Source: Ascarosepion bandense (taxonomy: Eukaryota > Mollusca > Cephalopoda > Sepiida > Sepiidae). From it: a DNA stretch of 64,000 bases. The notes under the pieces are model-generated. The model saw nothing but the letters and a program-made list of their open reading frames with translations, ran no database searches and had not been told where the DNA came from. A program made the translations under genes and the position numbers. Within the stretch, counting starts at the first letter, position 1, and every line of letters starts with the position of its first letter. Positions 10,501 to 19,256 of the stretch are shown piece by piece. The DNA lies in contig JBBBDQ010000308.1 of NCBI GenBank assembly GCA_037127315.1, positions 615,001 to 679,000 of the forward strand, read 5' to 3'.

Positions 10501-11024
10501 ACGATGAGGCATCACTCACCTGGCTGATGATTCGAAAGGCTCTCTGGGTAGGCAAGAGGCTTCATGCAGCGGGCCTAACACCAAAATCAACCTGCGTGCG
10601 TTGTGGGCTGACGACGGAAACCGTCGATCATGCCTTCTTCCACTGCAGTGTTGTTGCTCCGTTGTGTAAGTTTCTTGAAGACCTCATGGTTCGTATGCTG
10701 CGTGGAAAGTTCTTTGTCCTTGAGGCTAGTTCTGTTTGTAGCAATGTCGTGCCTCCGTTATCTAGGGCTGAGCACTATGTGCTCTTTTGCTTACTAGGTG
10801 TTATGCGAATCGTGATTTGGACGACGCGACAGAAGGAATTCTATGGTGATGAGAAGTTTACCTCTTCCCAACTGATCTTGTTCTTTAAGCATCAGCTTAA
10901 AGTCAAGATCAGGACGGAAAGGAAACGACTCACTCCATCTGAATTTGGCAAAAGGTGGGTGAGTCTTGCGCGATTCTGTCGAGTGAAAGGTGCTGACCTG
11001 GAGTGGTTGTTTGATGCTGGTTAG
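7563..11024 (+). CDS. LINE ORF2: AP endonuclease-reverse transcriptase, copy 1
   Basis: 1153 residues. The N-terminal AP-type endonuclease (about 1-240) shows the expected catalytic landmarks: N9 in SINARGL, E38 in CLQETRF, D139/N141 in GDWNAV, and D230-H231 in YTDHR. The reverse transcriptase (about 440-760) has LDQSKAFDRVDH, SIRQGCPLSPLLY and the catalytic YADD at 688-691. A C-terminal C-x2-C-x8-H-x4-C knuckle starts at residue 1011 (CVRCG ... DHAFFHC). No RNase H domain is visible. This layout, and motifs such as LYVLALEPFLRKL, fit the Tx1 clade. The protein nicks target DNA and primes cDNA synthesis there. It reads as identical to the copy 2 protein. Confidence 0.9.
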   Translation: MALWLASINARGLRSESRRVRLTHDLQRLGVDVCCLQETRFLAGDYEGILSRDYDLYSACFDGRSRGVSWLVSKSLGAACTLVFADPAGRSCVLDITIKEKSFRLIGVYAPNVHRERPALFRQLESFFGTSRRVILAGDWNAVLDPEKDRIGERSGTNNPDVKPFREFIDRNDLVDKYRNEHPREVVWTWTNRGSSDSKVRASYLDRVLVRRVDVGLLGCPSFHSIVYTDHRLVRVRVNLDKPKVKLAGYWKLNASLFDSQDFQHQLLLTLKRELTGAVVGNKWWDTLKSKIRSFAADYSRRLNLANLAAQSTLEKKVDRAVKSRNSGDVALARAELASLAIKKDQALVVRARLKRMSSEATNMAAELRAEEARQAANRHIKDITLPDGRTVTTDVGICGAFRDYFQDLFTREPGLSSAQFDTYLADFPRLSAAEAARCEGPITESEIWDALKLVGRDKTPGLDGLPYELYLRQSSVLVPLLALVYNNWMKQGSIPRRFTRGVIKLLRKSKSGGGGIDNYRPLTMLNTDLKIFAKILAGRLQAVLSSLIGPEQTCAVKGRTIQDNLHLVRLIIEKTDTEAALINLDQSKAFDRVDHRFLESVLSAAGFGPYFRSWIRLLYESPGALVEVNGVRSKPFTLSRSIRQGCPLSPLLYVLALEPFLRKLKANPVLRGISVPGATTSARYSAYADDVSVFVSSKAEIDEVSKEIRCYETVTGAKINRDKSVGLRLGAWKGVSLPGPFLWTDGPIKILGVFFGPDLQLEMNWSEVREKAEGAVRLWTRRKLSLKGRAEVCASHIYPILLYRLSVLPLPCAIRLGLIQFLFSFLWGEGKSPKVRREICCLHPSEGGLGMPSVEIRQHTLRIRFLDRMCMLEDENGALVQEDVHKNFPSLRSVHLSEEEAGRTPRGECSFYKECRLALQFLLRATDGLSNAQSLSLRALYRVLVRGAVQDELIGELGLTKQEARSIWPWAPGLKCLTNDEASLTWLMIRKALWVGKRLHAAGLTPKSTCVRCGLTTETVDHAFFHCSVVAPLCKFLEDLMVRMLRGKFFVLEASSVCSNVVPPLSRAEHYVLFCLLGVMRIVIWTTRQKEFYGDEKFTSSQLILFFKHQLKVKIRTERKRLTPSEFGKRWVSLARFCRVKGADLEWLFDAG

Positions 11025-11775
11025 GCATCAGGATATTGGGTGTGCTGGGCAGAACATGTGCACCCCGTCCCTGTTAGGTTAGTGTAGGGAAAGTTTGATT
11101 TTTTCTGTTTTTTGCTTCATTGTTAACTTAGCTAGGTTATGATTGCTCATTGGCCCCCTTTTCTTTTTTCTCCCCTATTTTTCTTTAGTTTAACCCCCCT
11201 TCCCTTCCCTCCTTAGGTGTTCAACAATGTTAGTTCCCCGGTGGATGCGTGGCGACTTTCGTTATTTTTCAAGTGTGCTTTTCGTTTTTGTTATGATGTT
11301 TAAATGTGTGAGTGATTGTGTGAGTGATCGCTGAGCGGATATATGGTACTATTATATTTCTAAAGCCACGCATTATTTTTCGTCCGGGGAAGTGACTTTG
11401 CTGTCACATTGTTAGAGTAGTGGGGGGCTTTTATTACTAATACGATTTTATTTAGTTTCTTGTATATATCGTTTATTCATTGTATAAAACCATTGGGGAT
11501 ATTTTAAATGTTGTTATTTTCTGCCCATGCCCTCCACTGAACATTGTAAATATGGGAGTTAAGTAGGACAACATAGAGCAGCTGAGGTTTTATGGTGAAC
11601 GTTGTAAGAATGGTAAGTAAAAATGTGGTATTATGGTGTCCGGTTTATTGTAAGTGTGTCAGGGTCGACGAAAGTGAATAGCTAAGTTAAATTAGGACAG
11701 ATGATGACCAGCCTTCCCCATCCCCAATTTCGGCCTTGTGCCATATTTTTTGTATTAACTACAAAAATAAATACA
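11025..11775 (+). other. 3' UTR and 3' end of LINE copy 1
   Basis: No gene. Contains GCATCAGGATATTGGG after the stop, several T-rich tracts and GTGAGTGATTGTGTGAGTGATCGC, and ends with AAAAATAAATACA, which includes AATAAA. There is no poly(A) tail before the target sequence. For a sequence-specific LINE this suggests priming at a fixed 3' end rather than on a tail. Confidence 0.7.
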
Positions 11776-11796
11776 TTCAGTGGCGTCAATTTCTTG
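11776..11796. repeat. LINE target sequence, copy 2 of 3 (between the LINEs)
   Basis: The same 21 bases as 4470-4490, lying exactly between the 3' end of LINE copy 1 (ATACA) and the 5' end of LINE copy 2 (AGTGGCGTCGAG). It serves as both right and left duplication. Confidence 0.9.
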
Positions 11797-12702
11797 AGTG
11801 GCGTCGAGTCTTTTTTCAGTCCAGTCTTTGACGGAATACTGACAAAAGTTACCTTCTCCTTCTGACTTACCCGCTTTCCTGCTAAAGACACTTTTTGTAT
11901 AGCTAAGTTTTTAATTTTATTTAATTTTTCGTTTCCTTGTTTTGTTCTATTCATTTTATTTTCTAGCTTTTTGTTACTTTATTTTCGTATTTTTTTCTGG
12001 CCGCCATTTTTGTTTTTGTTTAGGTCGGACCGTGTGACTTAATTTTTGTTTTCATTTTTCAGTTTTTAGTTTTGCCTTACGTGCTACATTTAATTTTTGT
12101 TTAAACTTTATTTTTATTTTGTAATTTTCTCGCGACTTGTAAACTGAATATTATCTGATTTCCTCCACACTTTAACGTTTTCTTTTCCAGCCCCTCCCCA
12201 TATTAGTTTTACGGAAGTAGCCTTTTAGGCAACTCTCCGCTCTTTTTGTTTGAAACTTTATTTTTTGAAACCTATTAACGTTTATTGACCACCTTCCCAT
12301 TATTTTCTTTTAGTAGCCTTTTTAGGCGACTCCTTCGTTTTTTTTTATTGTTAACGTGTAAAGTTTATCTTGTAAATTTTGTAAAGCTACTTATCGTTTA
12401 TCGCCTTTAGGTAATTTTTTTTTTTTTTTTTTTTTTTAAACCTCTCAAGAGGTTAGTTTTTGCTTTTGTTTAAATTGTTAATTTACCGCTAAAGGCAATT
12501 TTTTGTGAATTGTAAGCTGTTTTGTTATTTTTGTTTGCCATATTAGGCTAATTTTTATTTGCCATTACTGTGGCTATTCCTTTAACCTTGCGAGGTTTAT
12601 TTGTTTCCCCCTATTTCTCCCGCTTTTCCCTCCCCTCCCTATTCTCATTGGATTTACGGAGGAAAATATATTGGCGACGTTGTATTGCTTAAATTTTAAA
12701 AA
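11797..12702 (+). other. 5' UTR of LINE copy 2
   Basis: No gene. T-rich leader like that of copy 1 but slightly shorter, with altered T tracts (about 12417-12437) and a missing stretch near 12252 (GTTTGAAACTTT where copy 1 has GTTTGATTTATTTATTTGTAG). Confidence 0.7.
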
Positions 12703-14827
12703 ATGGCCGACTCAAGTCGGTCAGTGAAAAAGAAACTTTTGTTTGACCCTCCTTGGAAGGGTCCACCGGAAAAAGGATGATGAGTCTTTTCCCCCTCTAA
12801 TTGTTGAAAATAAGGAGCAACAACAAGAGAAGACCAAAAAAGACGTGAAGAAAAATATGGTGGCCGAAAATGGCCAAAAGAATGAGGAATCTTTTCCCCC
12901 TCTGCCTACTTCAAGTAAGACGGAGGAAAAGACAGAGACCCAAAATGTGGTGGCCGATAATGGCCAAAAGGATAACGAGACCAAAATTGATGAAGACCAA
13001 ACGAAAGATACCGAGGCCGGGGAATCGCCCTTGGGCTGGAAGTCCCCACCAAAGGTAAAAATCAATTTGACGGAGTTTCTGGAGAGAGCCAAGAGTTACG
13101 CTCATCTTGTGACAGAAGATGGACTCTTGGAGGATCCCCAGGAATTAAGAAAAATTGAAAAAAGAATTGTGTCAGTCCTTGTGGTCGACAAGCGTTCGCG
13201 CAAGATTTGTCGCCCCACAAAAGACACAGTGTTGAAGACACTGCAGTCCACGGGGGTCAAGCCCTTACGAATCGTAAAAGGCACGGGCTTTTTCACGTGG
13301 GACGTGCTGCTGCCCACGCCGGAAGATTGCCTAAAGATGGTATCAAAAGATCTTATAACGAAAGATTTTATCATAAGAACAGAATACCTAGGCATGCGTA
13401 GGACCAAGGTGGCAGTGTACGAGGTCCCTCCTCAGGTCATCGGGGAGCATCTCGCGGCGTACTTTTCTCAATTCGGTGAGATTGTAGATGCCTCCTGCGA
13501 GGTCCTGACCGGGGGATGGACTTTCGTGATTATGATGAGTGGTAAGGCCTTCGATACCATCCCCAACTGTCTTGACGTTGGGGGCCTGAGACTACCGGTG
13601 ATAGTGACCGGTCGCAAACCGACATGCTGGAGGTGCGGAAAGATTGGTCACCTCTCCTCCTCCTGCCCAGAGAAGAAGGCCTCTGGAAGCCAGGCCCCTG
13701 AAGACCAAAATACCCCTCTGGCCGCTTCAGTGACAAAATCCGTCCCGCCTGTAGTGGGCATGCCAGCAACCAGGACCGGTGTGGTAGTACCCCCGGTTGG
13801 GTCAAAACATCGGCCCTCATTCCCCGAAAAGCCTTCGCCTGCTACAAGTGTAGTATCGGAGAAGGAAAAGGGGGAATGGCAGGTTGTTGGCAGGACCAGA
13901 GGGAAGCGTCAAGCTGCGGGACCTCAGTCCCCTGATGCTCCCAGGACTAAAGGCACGTACAGCCCCACTCCCTCTACCAGCAAGAAGGGCGACGCCTCGG
14001 CCTGGTCTGCACCATCAATAGAGGAGATGCGCAAAGCATACGACCCAGGCTACGAGGGCATGAAGAAAGTACAAAAACTAAAGGAGGAACTCGCAAAGAA
14101 ACAAACACGTCCCTCTGTCTCTGCCCCGTCCTCTCCTGAAAAAAAGAAAAGCCCCAAAAAGTCCCACTCCTCACAGCCCACTCCAAGGAAATCTGCTCCT
14201 CTTAGTAGAGACCCCAGCCCATTCCGAATACCATCACAACCAACCCCCAGCCCCTCTCCCAAAAAGCTGTTACCACCACCTTCAAAGAGGCAAAGGAGCC
14301 CCACAGCAGAGGATAGGGAGGCTCGGAAGAAGGCAACAAGAGTCCCTTACTTGATGGGGGAGAATATTTGCAGAGTTTCTCCAGCCCAGGAAGATAGGGC
14401 CAGGAACTTTGGCAATAGGATCAGCAAATTAAAGGTCCTATTGGCAATGAAAAAATGCAAGGAGAAAGACATTGAGAAACCAAAAAATTTTCCTCATGCA
14501 AAAAGGTTGCTGACGGTTGTGAGAACTGGAACAGGTACTGGAAAGGTGTGGGACATGCTCCTGGAAGCAGGGAAAGCCTTTAAAATGTCCCCACCTATAG
14601 TAACAATGGAGGAGGATTCCTTACAAAAGTTGAAAGAATGTTGTGTAGGACGGGTCCCAATTTTAGTTCACCCCTCCCTTTACAGGGCAATGAAACTAAC
14701 ATTTCCTTGGGATGTTGGTGGCCTCTCTCATGATGGCACCATTGACAAAGAAATGGGCAAGGGATCTATGGGAGAGGCTGTCGGCATCCTTTCCCCGTCC
14801 ATGTTCTGTCCAGAAACTCAACCCTAA
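12703..14827 (+). pseudogene. LINE ORF1, copy 2, disrupted by +1 frameshift
   Basis: The original ATG is at 12703. After GGTCCACCGG there are five As where copy 1 has four, so the frame meets TGA within about 26 codons. The remaining roughly 690 codons stay open to the same stop at 14827 but lack the natural start. Seven or so amino-acid replacements relative to copy 1 are visible (for example D to V in EDLTGG, S to P in DPSSFR, R to K in KPRNF, M to L in KRMLT). The CCHC knuckle is intact. This copy would need ORF1 supplied in trans, unless the extra A is a sequencing error. Confidence 0.8.
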
Positions 14828-14839
14828 TTAAGGATCACA

Positions 14840-17800
14840 ATGGCTCTTTGGTTAGCAAGTATAAATGCCCGGGGGCTGAGGTCCGAGTCTCGGAGGGTGA
14901 GACTCACTCATGATCTCCAGCGCCTCGGGGTGGATGTTTGTTGTCTACAGGAAACCCGGTTTTTAGCTGGCGACTATGAGGGCATTCTGTCTAGGGATTA
15001 CGATCTCTATTCAGCATGTTTTGATGGTCGTTCTAGAGGAGTTTCTTGGCTAGTGAGCAAGTCATTGGGTGCGGCGTGTACGCTTGTCTTCGCGGATCCA
15101 GCGGGCAGGAGTTGTGTGCTGGATATTACCATAAAGGAGAAGTCTTTTCGGCTCATTGGGGTTTATGCGCCCAATGTCCATAGGGAGCGTCCTGCTTTGT
15201 TTCGGCAGCTCGAGTCGTTCTTTGGAACATCGAGGCGGGTAATTTTAGCGGGGGATTGGAATGCCGTCCTTGACCCTGAGAAAGATCGGATAGGAGAAAG
15301 ATCGGGTACTAACAACCCGGATGTGAAACCATTTCGGGAGTTTATCGACAGGAATGATCTTGTCGATAAATACCGAAATGAACACCCCCGGGAGGTAGTG
15401 TGGACTTGGACTAATAGGGGCAGCTCGGATTCGAAGGTACGCGCAAGCTACCTCGACCGAGTCCTAGTTAGGAGAGTCGACGTAGGGCTCTTAGGTTGTC
15501 CAAGTTTCCATTCCATAGTTTACACGGATCATAGGCTCGTCCGGGTTCGTGTAAACTTAGATAAGCCTAAGGTTAAGTTGGCTGGCTACTGGAAATTGAA
15601 CGCGTCATTATTTGATAGCCAAGATTTCCAGCACCAGCTTTTACTAACACTAAAGCGGGAACTGACGGGGGCTGTGGTTGGGAATAAGTGGTGGGATACA
15701 CTTAAATCCAAAATTAGGTCGTTTGCTGCCGACTATAGCCGTCGGCTCAACTTAGCTAATTTAGCGGCGCAATCGACGTTAGAGAAAAAAGTTGATCGGG
15801 CAGTTAAATCCCGTAATAGTGGGGACGTAGCCTTAGCTAGGGCCGAGCTGGCCTCCTTGGCTATCAAGAAGGATCAAGCTCTGGTAGTTAGGGCTAGGTT
15901 AAAAAGAATGTCTTCTGAGGCAACGAATATGGCCGCAGAACTGCGTGCAGAGGAAGCTAGGCAAGCAGCCAATCGGCATATCAAGGACATCACATTGCCG
16001 GATGGTCGTACCGTGACTACAGACGTGGGTATATGTGGAGCTTTTCGGGATTACTTCCAGGATCTTTTCACCAGGGAGCCCGGTCTGAGCTCTGCTCAGT
16101 TCGACACCTATTTGGCTGACTTTCCCCGCCTCTCGGCGGCTGAAGCGGCTAGGTGCGAGGGGCCCATAACAGAGTCGGAAATCTGGGATGCGCTGAAATT
16201 GGTTGGCCGGGACAAAACTCCAGGTTTGGATGGTCTTCCCTACGAACTGTACTTGAGGCAGTCGTCCGTTCTTGTTCCTCTGCTGGCTCTTGTTTATAAC
16301 AACTGGATGAAGCAGGGGTCTATACCTCGTCGCTTCACCAGGGGTGTAATCAAGTTGCTTCGCAAGAGCAAGAGCGGTGGGGGTGGCATAGATAATTATC
16401 GGCCTTTAACGATGTTAAATACTGACTTAAAGATTTTTGCCAAGATCTTGGCCGGCCGTTTGCAGGCTGTCCTCTCTAGTCTGATTGGCCCCGAGCAGAC
16501 TTGTGCTGTGAAGGGCAGGACTATTCAGGACAACCTTCATTTGGTACGCCTGATCATCGAGAAAACCGACACCGAAGCCGCGCTGATCAATTTGGATCAG
16601 TCCAAGGCATTCGATAGGGTTGACCATCGTTTCTTGGAGTCTGTCCTTTCCGCCGCCGGTTTCGGGCCGTACTTTCGCTCCTGGATCCGACTGCTGTATG
16701 AGTCCCCCGGTGCGCTGGTGGAAGTGAATGGGGTAAGATCGAAGCCCTTCACTTTATCTCGCTCCATTCGTCAAGGTTGTCCACTTTCGCCTTTGCTGTA
16801 CGTTCTTGCGTTGGAGCCATTCCTTCGCAAGTTAAAGGCGAATCCGGTCCTTCGCGGAATTTCCGTACCTGGTGCTACCACCTCGGCCAGGTACTCCGCC
16901 TATGCTGACGACGTTTCGGTTTTTGTGTCGAGCAAAGCCGAGATTGACGAAGTCAGCAAAGAAATCAGATGTTATGAGACGGTGACAGGGGCCAAGATCA
17001 ATCGCGATAAGTCTGTTGGCTTGCGATTGGGTGCGTGGAAGGGAGTTTCTCTTCCCGGACCTTTCCTCTGGACGGACGGGCCGATCAAGATTCTCGGCGT
17101 CTTTTTCGGTCCAGATCTCCAGTTGGAAATGAATTGGTCGGAGGTTCGAGAGAAGGCCGAGGGCGCAGTTCGTCTGTGGACTCGGAGGAAGCTCTCCTTA
17201 AAGGGGAGGGCGGAAGTATGTGCCTCGCACATCTACCCGATTCTCCTTTACCGACTCTCGGTACTTCCTCTCCCGTGTGCCATTCGTTTGGGTTTAATTC
17301 AGTTCTTGTTCTCCTTCCTTTGGGGAGAAGGCAAGTCTCCCAAGGTACGTCGCGAGATCTGTTGCCTGCATCCATCTGAGGGCGGTCTGGGCATGCCTAG
17401 CGTTGAGATTCGTCAACACACGCTTCGCATTAGATTCCTGGATCGAATGTGTATGCTGGAGGATGAGAACGGCGCCCTCGTTCAAGAGGACGTCCATAAA
17501 AACTTTCCATCCCTGAGAAGTGTGCATTTGTCGGAGGAGGAGGCCGGCCGTACTCCTCGTGGCGAGTGCTCCTTCTATAAAGAATGTCGTTTGGCTCTCC
17601 AGTTTCTCTTGCGGGCTACGGATGGCCTCTCCAACGCCCAATCGTTGTCTCTTAGGGCATTATATCGGGTTTTAGTTAGGGGGGCCGTTCAAGATGAACT
17701 GATTGGCGAGCTCGGGCTTACGAAGCAGGAGGCTCGCTCCATATGGCCTTGGGCGCCTGGGTTGAAATGTCTCACTAACGATGAGGCATCACTCACCTGG

Positions 17801-18301
17801 CTGATGATTCGAAAGGCTCTCTGGGTAGGCAAGAGGCTTCATGCAGCGGGCCTAACACCAAAATCAACCTGCGTGCGTTGTGGGCTGACGACGGAAACCG
17901 TCGATCATGCCTTCTTCCACTGCAGTGTTGTTGCTCCGTTGTGTAAGTTTCTTGAAGACCTCATGGTTCGTATGCTGCGTGGAAAGTTCTTTGTCCTTGA
18001 GGCTAGTTCTGTTTGTAGCAATGTCGTACCTCCGTTATCTAGGGCTGAGCACTATGTGCTCTTTTGCTTACTAGGTGTTATGCGAATCGTGATTTGGACG
18101 ACGCGACAGAAGGAATTCTATGGTGATGAGAAGTTTACCTCTTCCCAACTGATCTTGTTCTTTAAGCATCAGCTTAAAGTCAAGATCAGGACGGAAAGGA
18201 AACGACTCACTCCATCTGAATTTGGCAAAAGGTGGGTGAGTCTTGCGCGATTCTGTCGAGTGAAAGGTGCTGACCTGGAGTGGTTGTTTGATGCTGGTTA
18301 G
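14840..18301 (+). CDS. LINE ORF2: AP endonuclease-reverse transcriptase, copy 2
   Basis: 1153 residues, apparently the same protein as copy 1, with all endonuclease, YADD and C-terminal CCHC residues present. The nucleotide differences seen by eye are at third codon positions (GTT/GTG in LGVDVCC, GAA/GAG in PFREFI, GCA/GCG in LAAQST, GTG/GTA in SNVVPPL). The protein-level identity suggests both copies descend from recently active, selected source elements. The UTR-ORF2 spacing after ORF1 is again 12 bases. Confidence 0.9.
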   Translation: MALWLASINARGLRSESRRVRLTHDLQRLGVDVCCLQETRFLAGDYEGILSRDYDLYSACFDGRSRGVSWLVSKSLGAACTLVFADPAGRSCVLDITIKEKSFRLIGVYAPNVHRERPALFRQLESFFGTSRRVILAGDWNAVLDPEKDRIGERSGTNNPDVKPFREFIDRNDLVDKYRNEHPREVVWTWTNRGSSDSKVRASYLDRVLVRRVDVGLLGCPSFHSIVYTDHRLVRVRVNLDKPKVKLAGYWKLNASLFDSQDFQHQLLLTLKRELTGAVVGNKWWDTLKSKIRSFAADYSRRLNLANLAAQSTLEKKVDRAVKSRNSGDVALARAELASLAIKKDQALVVRARLKRMSSEATNMAAELRAEEARQAANRHIKDITLPDGRTVTTDVGICGAFRDYFQDLFTREPGLSSAQFDTYLADFPRLSAAEAARCEGPITESEIWDALKLVGRDKTPGLDGLPYELYLRQSSVLVPLLALVYNNWMKQGSIPRRFTRGVIKLLRKSKSGGGGIDNYRPLTMLNTDLKIFAKILAGRLQAVLSSLIGPEQTCAVKGRTIQDNLHLVRLIIEKTDTEAALINLDQSKAFDRVDHRFLESVLSAAGFGPYFRSWIRLLYESPGALVEVNGVRSKPFTLSRSIRQGCPLSPLLYVLALEPFLRKLKANPVLRGISVPGATTSARYSAYADDVSVFVSSKAEIDEVSKEIRCYETVTGAKINRDKSVGLRLGAWKGVSLPGPFLWTDGPIKILGVFFGPDLQLEMNWSEVREKAEGAVRLWTRRKLSLKGRAEVCASHIYPILLYRLSVLPLPCAIRLGLIQFLFSFLWGEGKSPKVRREICCLHPSEGGLGMPSVEIRQHTLRIRFLDRMCMLEDENGALVQEDVHKNFPSLRSVHLSEEEAGRTPRGECSFYKECRLALQFLLRATDGLSNAQSLSLRALYRVLVRGAVQDELIGELGLTKQEARSIWPWAPGLKCLTNDEASLTWLMIRKALWVGKRLHAAGLTPKSTCVRCGLTTETVDHAFFHCSVVAPLCKFLEDLMVRMLRGKFFVLEASSVCSNVVPPLSRAEHYVLFCLLGVMRIVIWTTRQKEFYGDEKFTSSQLILFFKHQLKVKIRTERKRLTPSEFGKRWVSLARFCRVKGADLEWLFDAG

Positions 18302-19054
18302 GCATCAGGATATTGGGTGTGCTGGGCAGAACATGTGCACCCCGTCCCTGTTAGGTTAGTGTAGGGAAAGTTTGATTTTTTCTGTTTTTTGCTTCATTGT
18401 TAACTTAGCTAGGTTATGATTGCTCATTGGCCCCCTTTTCCTTTTTCTCCCCTATTTTCCTTTAGTTTAACCCCCTTCCCTTCCCTCCTTAGGTGTTCAA
18501 CAATGTTAGTTCCCCGGTGGATGCGTGGCGACTTTCGTTATTTTTCAAGTGTGCTTTTCGTTTTTGTTATGATGTTTAAATGTGTGAGTGATTGTGTGAG
18601 TGATCGCTGAGCGGATATATGGTACTATTATATTTCTAAAGCCACGCATTATTATTTTTCGTCCGGGGAAGTGACTTTGCTGTCACATTGTTAGAGTAGT
18701 GGGGGGCTTTTATTACTAATACGATTTTATTTAGTTTCTTGTATATATCGTTTATTCATTGTATAAAACCATTGGGGATATTTTAAATGTTGTTATTTTC
18801 TGCCCATGCCCTCCACTGAACATTGTAAATATGGGAGTTAAGTAGGACAACATAGAGTAGCTGAGGTTTTATGGTGAACGTTGTAAGAATGGTAAGTAAA
18901 AATGTGGTATTATGGTGTCCGGTTTATTGTAAGTGTGTCAGGGTCAACGAAAGTGAATAGCTAAGTTAAATTAGGACAGATGATGACCAGCCTTCCCCAT
19001 CCCCAATCTCGGCCTTGTGCCATATTTTTTGTATTAACTACAAAAATAAATACA
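18302..19054 (+). other. 3' UTR of LINE copy 2
   Basis: No gene. Same layout as in copy 1, with a short insertion (CATTATTATTTTTCG against CATTATTTTTCG) and point differences such as CATAGAGTAGCTG against CATAGAGCAGCTG. It ends AAATAAATACA at 19054. Confidence 0.7.
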
Positions 19055-19075
19055 TTCAGTGGCGTCAATTTCTTG
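19055..19075. repeat. LINE target sequence, copy 3 of 3
   Basis: Third copy of the 21-bp LTR sequence. It is joined directly to GCGTGAAGCTGACGC, restoring the LTR exactly as it reads at 23158-23193. Confidence 0.9.
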
Positions 19076-19241
19076 GCGTGAAGCTGACGCAGAGAGACGC
19101 AGTGAAAAGGTGGAAGGAGGAAAGTGGAGTAGGAAGAGGAAGAGGCGTAGCAAGAAGCCAGCTGGGAGAGCGTTGAATTGAAATCCAACGGTCTGCGGTT
19201 CGATCCCTGGTTCTGCACTCACTAGAAGAAAGTGTGCAACA
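19076..19241 (+). mobile_element. 5' LTR, second part (R/U5)
   Basis: 166 bases matching 23179-23344 of the 3' LTR with no difference that I can see, ending AGTGTGCAACA. Near its end is a tRNA-like stretch (see 19169-19216). Only 15 bases (AGCTATTTCGGCGTA) separate the LTR end from the gag ATG, so a conventional primer-binding site beginning TGG right after the LTR is not evident. Confidence 0.88.
19169..19216 (+). other. tRNA-Ser-like 3' half inside the LTR
   Basis: GTTGAATTGAAATCCAACGG resembles a tRNA anticodon arm with loop TTGAAA (anticodon TGA, serine type). It is followed by GGTTCGATCCC, a good B-box/T-arm match, then TGGTTCTGCA. No D-arm/A-box half is recognisable upstream and the T-stem pairing is poor, so this is not a functional tRNA gene. 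It also occurs at 23272-23319. It may be a captured tRNA fragment or a priming/packaging structure. Confidence 0.45.
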
Positions 19242-19256
19242 AGCTATTTCGGCGTA

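Larger units (their letters stand above)
4491..11775 (+). mobile_element. Tx1-like non-LTR retrotransposon, copy 1 (both ORFs intact)
   Basis: 7285-bp LINE: T-rich 5' UTR of about 936 bases, ORF1 (707 aa, CCHC knuckle), 12-base spacer, ORF2 (1153 aa: AP endonuclease, reverse transcriptase, C-terminal CCHC), and a 751-base 3' UTR ending AAAAATAAATACA with no long poly(A). The 5' end is AGTGGCGTCGAGTC and the insert is flanked by the 21-bp LTR target sequence. Tx1-clade LINEs are known to be sequence-specific, and some insert into other transposons. The clade is inferred from ORF2 layout and motifs. With both ORFs open, this copy could be autonomous. Confidence 0.85.
11797..19054 (+). mobile_element. 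Tx1-like non-LTR retrotransposon, copy 2 (ORF1 frameshifted)
   Basis: 7258-bp second copy in the same orientation, with the same 5' (AGTGGCGTCGAG) and 3' (AAATAAATACA) termini. It differs from copy 1 by homopolymer changes in both UTRs, scattered substitutions in ORF1 including a dense patch, and only a handful of seemingly silent changes in ORF2. One extra A in ORF1 breaks that frame. The presence of the target sequence on both sides and the private differences argue for a separate integration event rather than copying in place. Confidence 0.85.

Noticed and set aside
12743..14827. A separate 694-codon ORF1 start in LINE copy 2
   Set aside because: The frame opens at TTG, not ATG, directly after the frameshift. 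It is the broken remainder of ORF1.
11776..19054. LINE copy 2 as an assembly duplication of copy 1
   Set aside because: Private substitutions, UTR indels, the ORF1 frameshift and the mosaic patch distinguish the copies. A collapsed or duplicated contig would give identical sequence. Long reads would still be the proof.
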